Part shown: positions 34,967 to 46,605 of the stretch, piece by piece
Layout of the letters: each line of letters begins with the position of its first letter
Numbering within the stretch: position 1 is the stretch's first letter
Origin: Ascaris suum
Lineage: Eukaryota; Nematoda; Chromadorea; Rhabditida; Ascarididae
Assembly: GCA_013433145.1 (NCBI GenBank)
Contig: CM024189.1
Coordinates: 1-64,000, forward strand
Length of the DNA stretch: 64,000 bases
Reading direction: 5' to 3'
Notes under the pieces: model-generated
Told to the model about the DNA's origin: nothing
What the model saw: only the letters and a program-made list of their open reading frames with translations
Database searches by the model: none
Position numbers and translations under genes: made by a program

Positions 34967-36634
34967 CTGAAAGCGTTGATCATATTCTTATGTCATTATG
35001 GTGGAACGATATTGTTTTGGCTTAATGCTTTAATATTTACACCTGAAGCGCTATTTTATAGATGCACTGAAATGCAACTTGTTCAACAATTATTTGCCTA
35101 GCAGGCGAGGAAAATTGAATTTGTCATCTTTCAAACGATTTTATTTATTTTCACGATTGACTAGCCGAACGAAGACAAAAGTGAGGCGTTTTATAAAAGA
35201 AGTTCATATATCAACTCCTTCAATTCTGCTTTGAACATCGGTAAAAACACTATAACCATCAACAACTAATACTGTTATCAGGAAACAACCTCCATTCTCA
35301 CGGCTTTCATTCAATGGAAAATAAACGAAAGCAGCCAACTTCAACTCGCGTTATTGTTTCATTTTTTTGGCAACAAATCGTTTCATCGTTTCGCCTCTAA
35401 GATATAAGCATTGAAAATTTACAGCCCACTTCATGCTTTCTTGTTCCCAGAAAACCTATCTTAAGCTGCGGCATGTTTCCGCTTCCACAGTGGCTGAAAT
35501 CCAATCATTCGGAATTGCTGAAATTCACAATACGCTCATGAAACTATCGCTTACCACGCAACGTCCTCAATCAGCCCAAGTGTCGCCAATGTGGCCGACT
35601 GCGTGCTGTCAGAGCACTGCAGACAAGTGTTTTGCAGCCTGAGGCAACAACATTTCAACGTTTTTCATACTTGATGCAGTCATATAAGTAAACCACTAAC
35701 GTGAATCAGTTGTCTCTGCTACGGCATAATGAAACTAGTTATCTAGAAATGAAATTTCTACCTCCTTATCCTTTCTCGAGAGACAAGCTTTCTGCACTAA
35801 TATTTCATGCGCCTCCTATTAAGAAGCATTCCATTCGACCAGAGCTGCGCAAAATGAAGCATTCTTTCTGCCTTTAACATGGCATTTTAACATATCATGT
35901 GTACCGACGTGCCATCATCATTAGTAGGTTGGAGAAACCACGTAATATGCTAACGGCATGTGTACTTCTGATACTTTCAGTTATAAGTATTGTTGCGCTG
36001 TCACCTTTATAGTCGCTGTGTAAAATCACCATGCAAATTTCGAATAACCCTAATAGCTCTACGGCTTCTAAAAATCTGCATTTTTAAAACGCATCATGAA
36101 GTTAAGTCTATTTGTACATATAATTATGCCCGTGTCTGTATGTGTCCGTCTGAATGCTCCGTAATTTCACTTCGAAAATCACTGACGTATAAAGCATGGA
36201 ACCGAGTGATGGCAATCATACTGCCCTGGATATGAACAATGCGCTCACGCTTGCAACTTCTTATACGCTTTGCATCAATAAGAAGAATTTTGCATAGAAT
36301 GATGCAAGACCACAGATGGAAGCAATTTTGTGTTCGGATGTGAAAAATAGCATTTCACGACTTCCTTTTTGTTTGCCAAAGTATTGCATGCGGTTGCAGC
36401 ACTACTGGCGCTTAGAGTAAATGCACATTGTGCGTAAACTCAGGATGTTTTACTGATCACTTCCTCGTATTTTTGGGAGAAAAATCATGTATGCATTTAA
36501 TCTATTCGTAGAGTACTGACTGCTCGCAATGATTAACGAGCTCCGGTCCAACAGTTCTCAAGGCATTCTAGATATCCCGGCCATGCAGCACCTTAGCTTA
36601 AAATGCAACTCACAGAGACCAACACAACTAATTC

Positions 36635-36794
36635 ATGGCTTTTCAAAACAGAAGCGAACTCGACGAATATTTCACTCGTTCGAAATACGTCGAAAGTTCA
36701 TTCGATATCAAGAGACTACTGTATTTCAATCAAGACCAATGATATTGCAGCGTTCTATCGTGAAAAAATGAAACAAAGTAAAAGGAGATCGTAG
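36635..36794 (+). pseudogene. Frame-broken coding remnant, copy 2
   Basis: Same split reading as in copy 1: MAFQNRSELDEYFTRSKYVE runs to a TGA, then NDIAAFYREKMKQSKRRS follows one base out of register. In copy 2 an extra C near 36581 also lengthens an overlapping alternative frame from 36529. Confidence 0.35.
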
Positions 36795-36826
36795 GAATTT
36801 TTCTGTAATAATCGTCGTTAATACCG

Positions 36827-37138
36827 ATGAATGCAGCTGCCCAAAAGAAGGTGAAGCTGGATGGTCTATCTACCGGACGTGTCGCTTCACTATTGGTTAT
36901 CATACAATTCTTTATCACCCTACGAAAACTCATTAGTCTGATGGCAACGAAACTACACGGATTTGATAGCGTTAGTGATAACTCTTCTGCACTCAACGAC
37001 GCAACAACAATCAATATAGGTCAAACATCACTAACAGTACACAATAAAATACAATCCTTTCGTTTTCAGCTCGATCACATGGTGACTAAACAGGCAACTG
37101 TGATTATTTGTAAACAGCAAGGAAGGGATGTGTGCTAG
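36827..37138 (+). CDS. Small hypothetical protein, 103 codons, copy 2
   Basis: Identical protein to the copy 1 gene at 12198-12509, with the same hydrophobic segment and the same AATAAA about 45 bp downstream. No copy-specific change was seen in the reading frame. Confidence 0.5.
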   Translation: MNAAAQKKVKLDGLSTGRVASLLVIIQFFITLRKLISLMATKLHGFDSVSDNSSALNDATTINIGQTSLTVHNKIQSFRFQLDHMVTKQATVIICKQQGRDVC

Positions 37139-39341
37139 AGTTGGAGGATAGACAAATTTGCATCGGCTATTATTTATTACAGAATAAACCGTTGCTAGTT
37201 CGAAAATGCTGTGCAATGACCGCTTGAAGGATTCGCGGAGGAAATTTCTTCCGATCACCAACACCGCCGACCCCTTCCCTCCACTCCCCTCATGCATTCA
37301 CTGCAGCGAACAAAAAGGCGAAAAAATATGCCAGTTCGGAGTTTGATGACATACATCCACGCAATCCTACTCAATCGACGGTACAAGTTGCGAAAAAAAC
37401 GACGTACGCAAAAATGCGTCATAGTTTGAAGAGCCGACCAGTCGTAAAGGTTCTGTGCAAAATTCCGCGGTTTATTTTCCAACGTGTTTGGTTACAATTC
37501 GAATGGGTAAGTTGAAGATTAAATTATTTTAACGCTTCAGCCACATACATAACCCTCTTGAGACACCAACAAATCCGTTAGGAAATTAACACAGGATGTG
37601 TTGTATACTTCAGGGACGACAATAGGATGGACTAACAGATATGTTTGATAACCCAGGAGGGGCGCCTCATATGCCTGACAACTGAAAGGGAGTTGAAACT
37701 CGACTAGTTCTCAGCTTAGATCCCAATTTTTACAATGCGAAAGTGATGACTTCATGGGGTTCATGTTCAAATCCCAAAGAATGAAAAATTTCTCCGATCC
37801 CAATCAGTTGCAGCGACTGCCATGCAACGGCTGACATGTATTTCTGCTTCCGAGGAGGAATCACACCGACCGCAGGGCCATCCAGTACTCATAAGTCGTA
37901 CCTTTGCAATCGATGAAAGAAATTTCATCACTTTGGTTTCATTCCGAGCCTGTCATACGATGATTCGTAGGCCCCATGATAATCACATCTAAAAAAATTC
38001 CCCTACCGCGCTGCTGAGATCCTGTACAATCGCAGCCGGATGCGCTCAGTTATGATACTCCCACCACTCCAAAACAATTGTACTTTGCTTTATTGCTCAA
38101 GAAATCACCTGCGTCGTAAGTTGTTTTTTCCTGACTCCAGCTGAATATTCACGAAAACCAATCACTCTAACTTTTAACGCAGCATACCTTCCACTCACAA
38201 AAAGCCTCTCTGCAGGCCAAAGTGTCACGAAGCACATACGTTCCTTGTGTCTACGCACTTCTCTTCTCGAATTAAGTGCGCTGCGGCAGCATGCAGCAGT
38301 TAGAGCGCTGCAATGACCCAACACCGTAACAAAGCAGTTGAGATTCGCAGTTCACTTTCTTCAACGTTTCAAAGCTTAAAGGAGCACTGCTTATTCGACT
38401 ATATAATTCAAATAAAACATATGTTCCCTCTTCTTCGTACACCAGTGAGTCCAAGCTTCTAAGGACCACAAAAGCTCATTCATTATGCACCTTTGCATAC
38501 CGTAATTCCCATAACACCGTTTGTGTAATGTCCTTCGAACATCTTGCTAATTTCACCACAAAATAAAACTAATTACCATTTGCGTTGAAATTTTATAATT
38601 CATTCTAAAGAATGAGAGCACTTATTCAGCACGGCAATGCTGCCTTTTATGTGAGCAAATTATTCAGCAGCAAACCATTTGACGGCAGAAAAACAAGCAG
38701 TAATCTTCATTCTTCGTTCCTTCCTCTCCTTTGTGAAGTGAAAATGCTTATTTATTTTTGTTTATTAGCAAACAATGAATAGTAGTACAGCATAAGAGCA
38801 CAGGCGCTTCAGAGGCAGAAAAGGAAGGGTGGCCGCGAAAGAAAACATGAAACAATTCCTACAACATATCTACGAAACGGGTTATAATTCAAATTATGAG
38901 CACCACCTCATAACTGCAGCTGCCTCATGAACGGGGCGCTACTTTTGTGCCGTTGCAAAATCTATGGCACTGCGCTGAACAAAACACTCCAGGGCGAACG
39001 TAACTGCAACCAACCCTTCCTGTAACCCTCAAATGACACACATATGTGTTCCCTCTTAAACGTGGATTCGGCAGTTGGAAATAAAGTCAAATGAAATATT
39101 GCCTAACTACAACCAAAAGCAGAATGAAAATACAAGAACAGAGAAGATGACCATGTAGAGGCAAAGAGAACACTGCACCAATACGATTCCGCATCGAAGA
39201 ATTTTTTGAAAAATTCGCACATGAGATAATGGCAAGATGTTCCTTTCCATTTCCTCGTATCTCTTAGCACACTTTTGCTACATATGGAAAAGGGGTTTCA
39301 GAAATCAGTCAAATCAGCCATCTCCAGACCGGAGACGCATC

Positions 39342-40046
39342 GTAATGCTGTGCACGAGCTCAGCTTCGTTCGCGGTTCGCAAATGGGCTGCCATCGTTAA
39401 ATGCAATAGTGCCCATGCTGTCGCGTCCGTCAAATCGCTTCTTATATACATCTTCAGAAACCGGCGGAAGTGTGTAGTTATTCAATTTTCTCTTCGGCCA
39501 GGGGGTTTAACGGCACATGGGCTACACGTGCAAATTTCATTGATTTTCAGTTATCGGAGATGTGAGAGAGCATGAAGCTGAAGTCGAACTATATGTGTAT
39601 TGGAAGAAGTTCAGGTTAAACAACGATTGGTAAATACATGAGGTAGGCGCAAAAGGATCGATGTGCAAATAGTTGTGGGAGAGAGGCGCTGTACTGAGAA
39701 CTACCACCGTGTTATTTAGTTCCAGCGAAGGAATTCCATCATCTTTATTGAGTCGAAGCTGCGGTGGAGGTAAACACCATTTCACCTAGACCTCCATGCT
39801 TTGGAACGGTGCAGTTGTCCCACATAGCAAGCTGAATATTTGTCGCCTTCGGCTTTAGAGGTCGCTGCTGTGCCGTGGTGATGGGGGAACGACAGAAAGG
39901 TAACTGCTAGTTTTGCATGTGCGATCCATTCCTTTCTTCATTGTATAAAATACTTGAAAACAACCGATCTTCTGTATCCTCAGAAGTTGGCGCGTTTTCT
40001 GCTCGTGCTAAGTCCGCAGAAGACCAGCTGAGCACTCGCTTTCAGG
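39342..40046. other. Upstream region of the RING-finger gene
   Basis: Single-copy sequence between the duplication edge and the first coding exon. It must contain the promoter and any 5' UTR exon. I see no clear TATA box or other motif. Confidence 0.5.
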
Positions 40047-43003
40047 ATGGACGTTAATATGGCGAATAAGTATTACTACTGTCATGTCTGCCAACAGCAA
40101 GTCATCGCGCACAATGAAGTAAGCCTGTTTTCTTGTTCTATAGCTGGATTTTGCTACAAGAGATGGGGAAGCTGCTTTATACATAATATTGTTAGGAAAA
40201 AATAACATCTTACTTCTTCCATACGCCAGGGGCTTTTCATAAACTCTTTGCACCATGTCCCACTTCCACTGCAGTTGTGGTTTCTGCTCCTTCTCCTTAT
40301 TCTTTGTTATCCTGGTCCAAAGAATATTTTTACAGGAAGGTGGATGCTCTCTGTGTGGTTGGAACTTCCTAGAAGAATTGCAAACGGAAGATCCTCAGGT
40401 GTTGGACCCAATGGTCCCAGTAAGTGTTTCGGTCTATCACTCGTAATTTCATCTGAAATGTGGAAAATTCATATCGCAGAAGTATTTCTGACCTAGGCTA
40501 TGGAAACACCACTTTCGGAAATGTAAGCGCGAGATGAACGATGCCAAATATGAGATTAGTAAGCTAATTTCTTGTGAGGTTTGATTTGACGGGACTGGAG
40601 TTTCAGCTGTGAAGGTGATTGAAGAAAGCGAGTTCTCAGCTCAGATTAACAGTCAGTCCACATTGTACTTTCATGGGAAACGTGGCAGGAGGGGTGAAGA
40701 GGTTAAAGGAATTCAATATAGAAATCCTTGCCTACGTTTATTGTGAATGACCTCATACAGACGCGAGGAATACCGTATCGCAGGTAGTGCTCATCATCAG
40801 ATGTTGCGCTTCTAGATGTTTATCACATCTTGCACGCACGATATTTGTGCTATTGATATTTTAATAAGGGGCAGAGGGAGACGGAAGGACTTGAAAAGGT
40901 TTTTAACGGCGTGTTAAAATACGACATTAGAGCGAAAAATGGATTCTTCCTTCCTCAACTTCAGTCGAAAATATTCGCGATGCAGAGGTCATGTCGTATT
41001 TCTAGCAACGTTCCTGTCACCTTGAAACGTTTTTTTAAAAGTTTTTTTCAGGGAGGGAAGATAGTGGGAGTTTGCCGCATCTATAGCTTTTTTTTTGAGT
41101 TGCCACATTGTGGGCTGCGTTTCGTGGTTATTATATTGTGTGTATACTAGCACAGGCCAGAGATGAAAAAGGGATGCACAATAAATTTTGTGGATTTACG
41201 AACCTAAGTAGCGGCATCTTGTCTCTCTCTCGAAGGACACTTCGGAGCAATATCAGTTCGAGCTTGGTAACTTCTCAAATGTGTTTCAGCTGCCGGAGAG
41301 CACGTCGGACGAGACAGAAGAGCGTACGGATTGGGAGGCGGAATTAGTGAGTGCAGGCATGGAACTGGCAGATGCACATTTTGAAGCCAGACAGGGTATA
41401 ACAGCAGATAAGTACGTCATCTTAGTGTTTCTCAGCAAATTGGTCTTGGATTTATTGGCCCGACTATCAATCTCGTATAAATCTTGAAACGATCGCTACT
41501 GTTTCCATGATTTCGTTCGAGTTCCAAACTTGGGTACTTTTTAAGAATGGGTTCGGTTTTTTACAAACAACTCCCTTCCTTCCCCTCTACGCTTCTCCTC
41601 ATGCCATTCTGCAACCTTGTAGGAATTTTCACAGCAGGAGTTTATGGTTGAAGTGCGGTGCAAGTTTCAGCATTTGGAATCAACCGCTGATGGGAGGCCT
41701 GTTGACAAACGACCAGTTTGATGCGTTGCTAGCAAATTTCTTGGAAGAGCTCGAAAGTGAAGTTATTTCAATTGATCCGGAGCTCCTCAACAATTTGCCA
41801 ATGACGGTTATCGTGCAGACGGACGTAGACAGGTCTACAGCATGTGCGATATGCTTGAAATCGTTCATACCGGTAACTTTTAAAGCCAAGGATTCGGGCA
41901 GGTGTCCAGCCTCAAGGAGGAGTCCCATGCCTGCGTAAAGTGCAGAGGCTAAGCTCTTCCCACAAAAAAAAAACCTAGTAATCCTTCTATCAGTCGAAAT
42001 TTCAGTAGTTTTTAGGCCCAGATGCAGAGTTTGTCAAGCGACTTGAGAGCAGAATACTAAGCACTTTTTGAATGCAGTTTTCTCAAATTTTTGTCTTACA
42101 CATGCTACCGTGTTATTACAACTCGCACTGCCTATATCTCGATAAAACTCATTTCCGCTTGCAAACGGCATCGAAGTAAATACTGAGCCGAATTTAACTA
42201 CATTCCAATGTTTTAGAAGTTGTGGTTCTAATTTCTCAGATTTTGTTTTTTGTGAATCGGAGCTCCATCTATCAAGGTTCCTCTTCCCTTGATGTACTTA
42301 GTCGCTTCGCTGCTGTGCACAAATTAGGATCCCATCTTAGTTAACGTTTCCTATCACGGTGCCTAAAATTGATCTGCGTGCCGCAGTTCGCTGCTGAAGT
42401 GCAAGCCGTGACCAGCTGGAAAGTTGAAGTTGAGACTGATTCTTCCGTGGTAATAAAAGCCAGGCAGCACCAAAGAAGGTCAGAAGATGCAGGGGAAGAG
42501 GGGAAAAAAGGAAGAGGAGAAGGAGGAGGAATTCTAACGAGATGATCCATCGCTGCAGATGGCGATCGGCTACCGCCGATGACTGCAAATCTACCACAGT
42601 GCCTTACGCCACGAAGCCATGCAACCTTCCTGGGCGTGAGGTTCCAGCGGCTCATAAACACGGCCAGCCGCCTTAGTATAATCACCAAAAGTGAAAGTAA
42701 CTTTATTCTGCTGGTATTTTTGTAAAGCCTCCCACCACCTCAGAACTTTTATGCTTCCCTACATTCGACCCTGATCTACTAATGATATAAGCGCACCAGC
42801 GATCTTCTTGCAACGGACAATAGTTCTTTTTCGGAGGAATTACGAGTTTCAAAAATCTTTCTTTTCCAGGAAGAGAAAGTGGCAAGATTGGACTGCTCCC
42901 ACTTTTTCATCGGAGCTGCATTACACGTTGGCTGCAAGAGCGGAATAGATGTCCTCTCTGCAGACAGCTTGTCGATGCAACTAAATGGCCAAGCATTGTG
43001 TGA
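40047..43003 (+). CDS. RNF115/RNF126-type RING E3 ubiquitin ligase, apparent frameshift
   Basis: Five exons join in phase: 40047-40118, 40336-40419, 41290-41411, 41671-41872 and 42870-43003. Exons 1-2 give an N-terminal zinc ribbon (CHVC..CSLC) with GWNFLEEL, like RNF126, which uses it to bind ubiquitin or clients. Exon 4 gives GGLLTNDQFDALLANFLEEL, matching the conserved GG-L stretch before the RING, then CAICLKSFIP. Exon 5 completes a RING-H2: EEKVARLDCSH, then FHRSCITRWLQERNRCPLCR, ending near DATKWPSIV-stop. Between CSH and FHRSC the run of five T at 42903-42907 is one base short, so the frame breaks within the RING. The start ATG was chosen as the first in-frame ATG before the ribbon. 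The role would be transfer of ubiquitin from an E2 to cytosolic targets. Confidence 0.8.
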
Positions 43004-45114
43004 AGCAGTGGGCGAGCTTTTCTCTTTTCGACACTGTGGATCAGTCTGCAGCAGTGCAGCCAAACGTTTGCTCGTCTTTCACTTCGAATAGGCCGTTTAA
43101 AGCGGAAGAAAAATGGAATAGAGGAGAGGGGGAGGGAAGAGCAGGAGCAGGAAGGGACTGATCAAGAGTTGGGAACTGGTTTCGAAATGCCCGTGCAAAC
43201 GTTAAGCGAGCGCAAGTTCTAAGCCTGCAGGGAATTTGGCTAGTAGGAGTTCCACTGCAAAAAATAGTCATGCTAGATAATTTTTTATGGAATCGCTTCC
43301 GTCCTCTTATATTTTCCCATTTCCCCAGTGTTTTTACGGAGGTGGAGCAGAAAATATTGCTCGAGAAGAAGCGGAGGGAGTAATGAATGGCTTTTGCGCT
43401 TGGCAGCAAAGCCAAGCTTTTTTTTCGTAGCATTGGGTCACATACTTTGTTCAGTATTATAAAAACGCAGAACTCCTTGTGAGGTCTCTGAACTCAAGAA
43501 ATCGCAATGTCTCTGAGAAAATATGAATGGACGCCAGGTGCCAAGATTGCTGTGGATACTTTCATGCATTAGTAAGGCTGTTTGTTCGTCACTTATTGAA
43601 TATCATTTGCGATTGGGCAGTGAGATGTGCACAATATGAGCTGCTTACCGAACACAAAAGTCTACATTATTTGAGTGACGAACCGGTAACTGAACAGTTT
43701 TGTGGACAATATGAGCAAAAGTGTTGATGATTTAAAAATTATGAGGTAGAAAGGAAACATTTGATCACGTAAAAGAATGCAGCCTGAAGATGGCATCATT
43801 GCGGAGCACCCCTGTTCAGTGGCAATAAATGAGAGAATAGAGGCGTAAAACGCGATCATCTTCAAATATGAAATCCCCTACAGCACCTCGGCGAGTTGCA
43901 AAAGGTGGTCCTCATTCCTGTGAGGTCTCCCTTATCAGTTGGGAATACACCACCAACTGCAATCGAGCATGCACGTCGTAAGGGCGTTCTTGAACGGTAC
44001 GAGGTATTTTTCAGTTGGCCCAGTTTTGTCGCCTCGAATCATGCCGAATTTTCGCCACGCCTGCACCATGCATTCCATCGACCTATTTTGAATTGATGTA
44101 CGTTTCAGTGGTGGACACCCCACCTGTCTTTGAATATCTTAATAATCAGAAACGTCCCACCCGCCTAGCTTTTAATGTCTTCCGAGGTTTTCATTCCTTG
44201 ATATTAAATTGTGTGTAACCGTTCGGAAATTTCTCGCCCGAATCTGTGTGGTAGTTTTCCTGATCTCGGCCGTCATAGGCATAAATATGAGTTATTTCGA
44301 AGATATGCCATGCACTTTCCAGTTCCGTCGTGGATACGTGAGGTGTGCTTCCTAATAATCTTGTCGTTGCACCAACGCTTTTAAGTTTTAAGTGTTGGCT
44401 GAGTCGTTTCGACTTCGATGCCACCGTGATGTTATATGTTGAACTGTAGTGTCGCCTCGATGTCGCGTCGTTGCCATTATTTCATCCTCACTGTTATTGT
44501 ATTGCTCTTTGCTATTTGTTGTTGTCTTTGTTTTAGTACGTTGGAATAAAATAAAGTCGAAAAAGACGAGAATCCGCAAAAACGTGACACAAGCATACCT
44601 GAGCGTTGCAGGTAACTGAAAACGAGTTCGTTTTGTGTGACCAAAACTAGCAAAGAGGAATTCTCTTGATATAGAATGGTATTTAGATTTTGATTACTTA
44701 AGACACGATAACGAGCATAGCTTCTGTGTTCTATCATTTTGAGTCCTTCGCTACCGTGGCGCCCTCTTATTTATTCTTCCTGCTGTGATCGTGTTTGAAG
44801 TTTGTGTGCTTTTGCTCCATTCGCTGTGAAAGGGGCTTCGAGAAAAGTTACCGAGATGATAAGGTGAGATCATTGAGGGATCAGCTAGGACGGAGGTGGC
44901 ATGGGTGTTCACCCATATCTAAATGACTTAGTCAACTTACATCACGTCACGTATAGAGGTAAGTGTTCGAATGTCGCTCCTGTGTCACAGATTGTAAATA
45001 TTTCAACATTCATTCGCAGAAATGAAATGACAATTGTGAGCTAAAGGAATTGTGCGCCGTTTGCCCATACTATTAGTTTAAGGCTGCTAGTTTTTCAACC
45101 GAAACTTGCAAAAA
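43004..45114. other. Intergenic stretch with weak exon candidates
   Basis: The plus strand from ATG 43868 reads MKSPTAPRRVAKGGPHSCEV up to a GTAAGG donor near 43978. After an acceptor at about 44109 it reads VVDTPPVFEYLNNQKRPTRL. The two could be exons of one gene, but I could not phase them. A minus-strand open frame at 43433-43041 lies over the 3' side of the RING gene and is probably chance. Confidence 0.3.
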
Positions 45115-45422
45115 ATGCGAGAAACATTTTCAAGTATCATGAGGCTGTTTAAGAAACACGTGTTTCGGACAGGAAAGACTGATGAATTCAGCCACAGAAC
45201 GGAAGCTCGACTGACGCTGCACACTTCTGCCCCTTGATGGTGAAGCTGCCTCCCACTGAGGACAGCTGCCACGTTCAACTTTCAACTGCCACCCATGTTG
45301 ACTTGTGGAACACGTATCGGCAGGCGCACAGAGACATGCTCAAAAGCACATTACATGCCAAAACTGTGATTACGGATTGTTGCGACAGGGCAAACAAACT
45401 TCTATGTGAAAGGAATTCATAA
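45115..45422 (+). pseudogene. Frame-broken coding stretch, about 100 residues
   Basis: ATG at 45115 opens MRETFSSIMRLFKKHVFRTG and then KTDEFSHRTEARLTLHTSAP up to TGA 45235-45237. The frame starting one base out, at 45234, continues KLPPTEDSCHVQLSTATHVD and YRQAHRDMLKSTLHAKTVIT to TAA 45420-45422. The two halves abut at a CCCCTT run and look like one helical protein with a single missing base. The helical character is vaguely like BAR-domain N-termini, but this is not enough to name it. Confidence 0.4.
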
Positions 45423-46151
45423 GCGTCGCTATAAATAGTAGACAGAGGTCTAAAACGGTTACGATTACTTCGAACATATCTTCAATTTTAAGAGAACGGA
45501 TGATAACGCATGAAAGACTCACTTCGACGCATAATAAAAGTAAATTTTATTGAGCCTATAACAGATTCTGTCATCTTTTGGTTTTGTTTCCAGAAGAGAT
45601 TTTGCAGTTTTCCACACAGCGTCAATAACTCTTAAAAAGCAGTCCAGTGCTGTGATTACTGAGACTCTCAAAAATCCCGTCGCTGTTGACTGCCAGAAAC
45701 AGTACGTCAGCAGCAGTGACCTTCCGGATACACTCACTCGTCTCGAACTCCTCGAACTCTTCAACATCTCCAAAACTGTTTCCCCCCCCCCTTTCCTATT
45801 CAAAAATAATCACGAAGCCAACTACAAAAGTTGAAAGTGAAATCTGTTTTCGTGCAAGTCATGGTTCGCGCAATACAGTGGTGTTCGAGACCTGCTCTAC
45901 TGCTCTCGCATTTTCCACACCTAAGTGCATCAAACTAGGAATCTTTACCCTCTTCCCTCCCATCACCCCATCCTTTAATCCACGATGGAAGCGCTGAGAC
46001 GGACCAAAGATTACCGTTAAGATATACTATCATTACAGTTCGCCATGTACGGCATCATCCAAAGAGATTAATAGAAGTAGAAGTTACAGAAGAAATCACG
46101 ATCAACATTTGAATAAACGTCCTTCTCTTACTGGTGCTCCATCCTTCAGAA

Positions 46152-46511
46152 TTATTCCTCTTGCAGCACCTCAACGACGTTCACACCATCTCGGCGCTGT
46201 CTCAGGAATCTCAGCGTGAATTGCTCGAGGTCGCACGACACTTTCATCTGCATTGCGACGATATCAGCCCCATCCTCCACGTGTCCATCTTTCGTCGACG
46301 CCTCATCCATATCAGAAAGGATGCATGGAATCGCCATCGCCACTTCCGTCCGAGTTACCTCAGGCTTGAAGCACGCTTGTCGATTAAAACAATGAAAAAT
46401 CGAAAAGGAAAGAGCGTAAAGCAGTGGTGATCCAACCTCCTTCTTTACATGCAAATATTTGTTTCAGCAACGACGCGCGGATGAAAGATTCTATTTTCTG
46501 GCAAAGATATG

Positions 46512-46605
<94 letters not shown>

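Larger units (their letters stand above)
32011..39341 (+). repeat. Segmental duplication, copy 2 (7.3 kb)
   Basis: Same-orientation copy of 7392-14727, offset by about 24,620 bp. Differences are mostly one-base indels in short runs, with a few substitutions. The right edge falls at the CGCATC near 39341. The sequence then continues into the flank of the RING-finger gene. Confidence 0.95.

Noticed and set aside
42341..42688. Minus-strand 115-codon frame inside the RING gene's last intron
   Set aside because: No start, splice or 3' signal. The plus strand over the same bases is also open (EVQAVTSWKVEVETDSS), so the openness is compositional. It might be an alternative exon but is unsupported.
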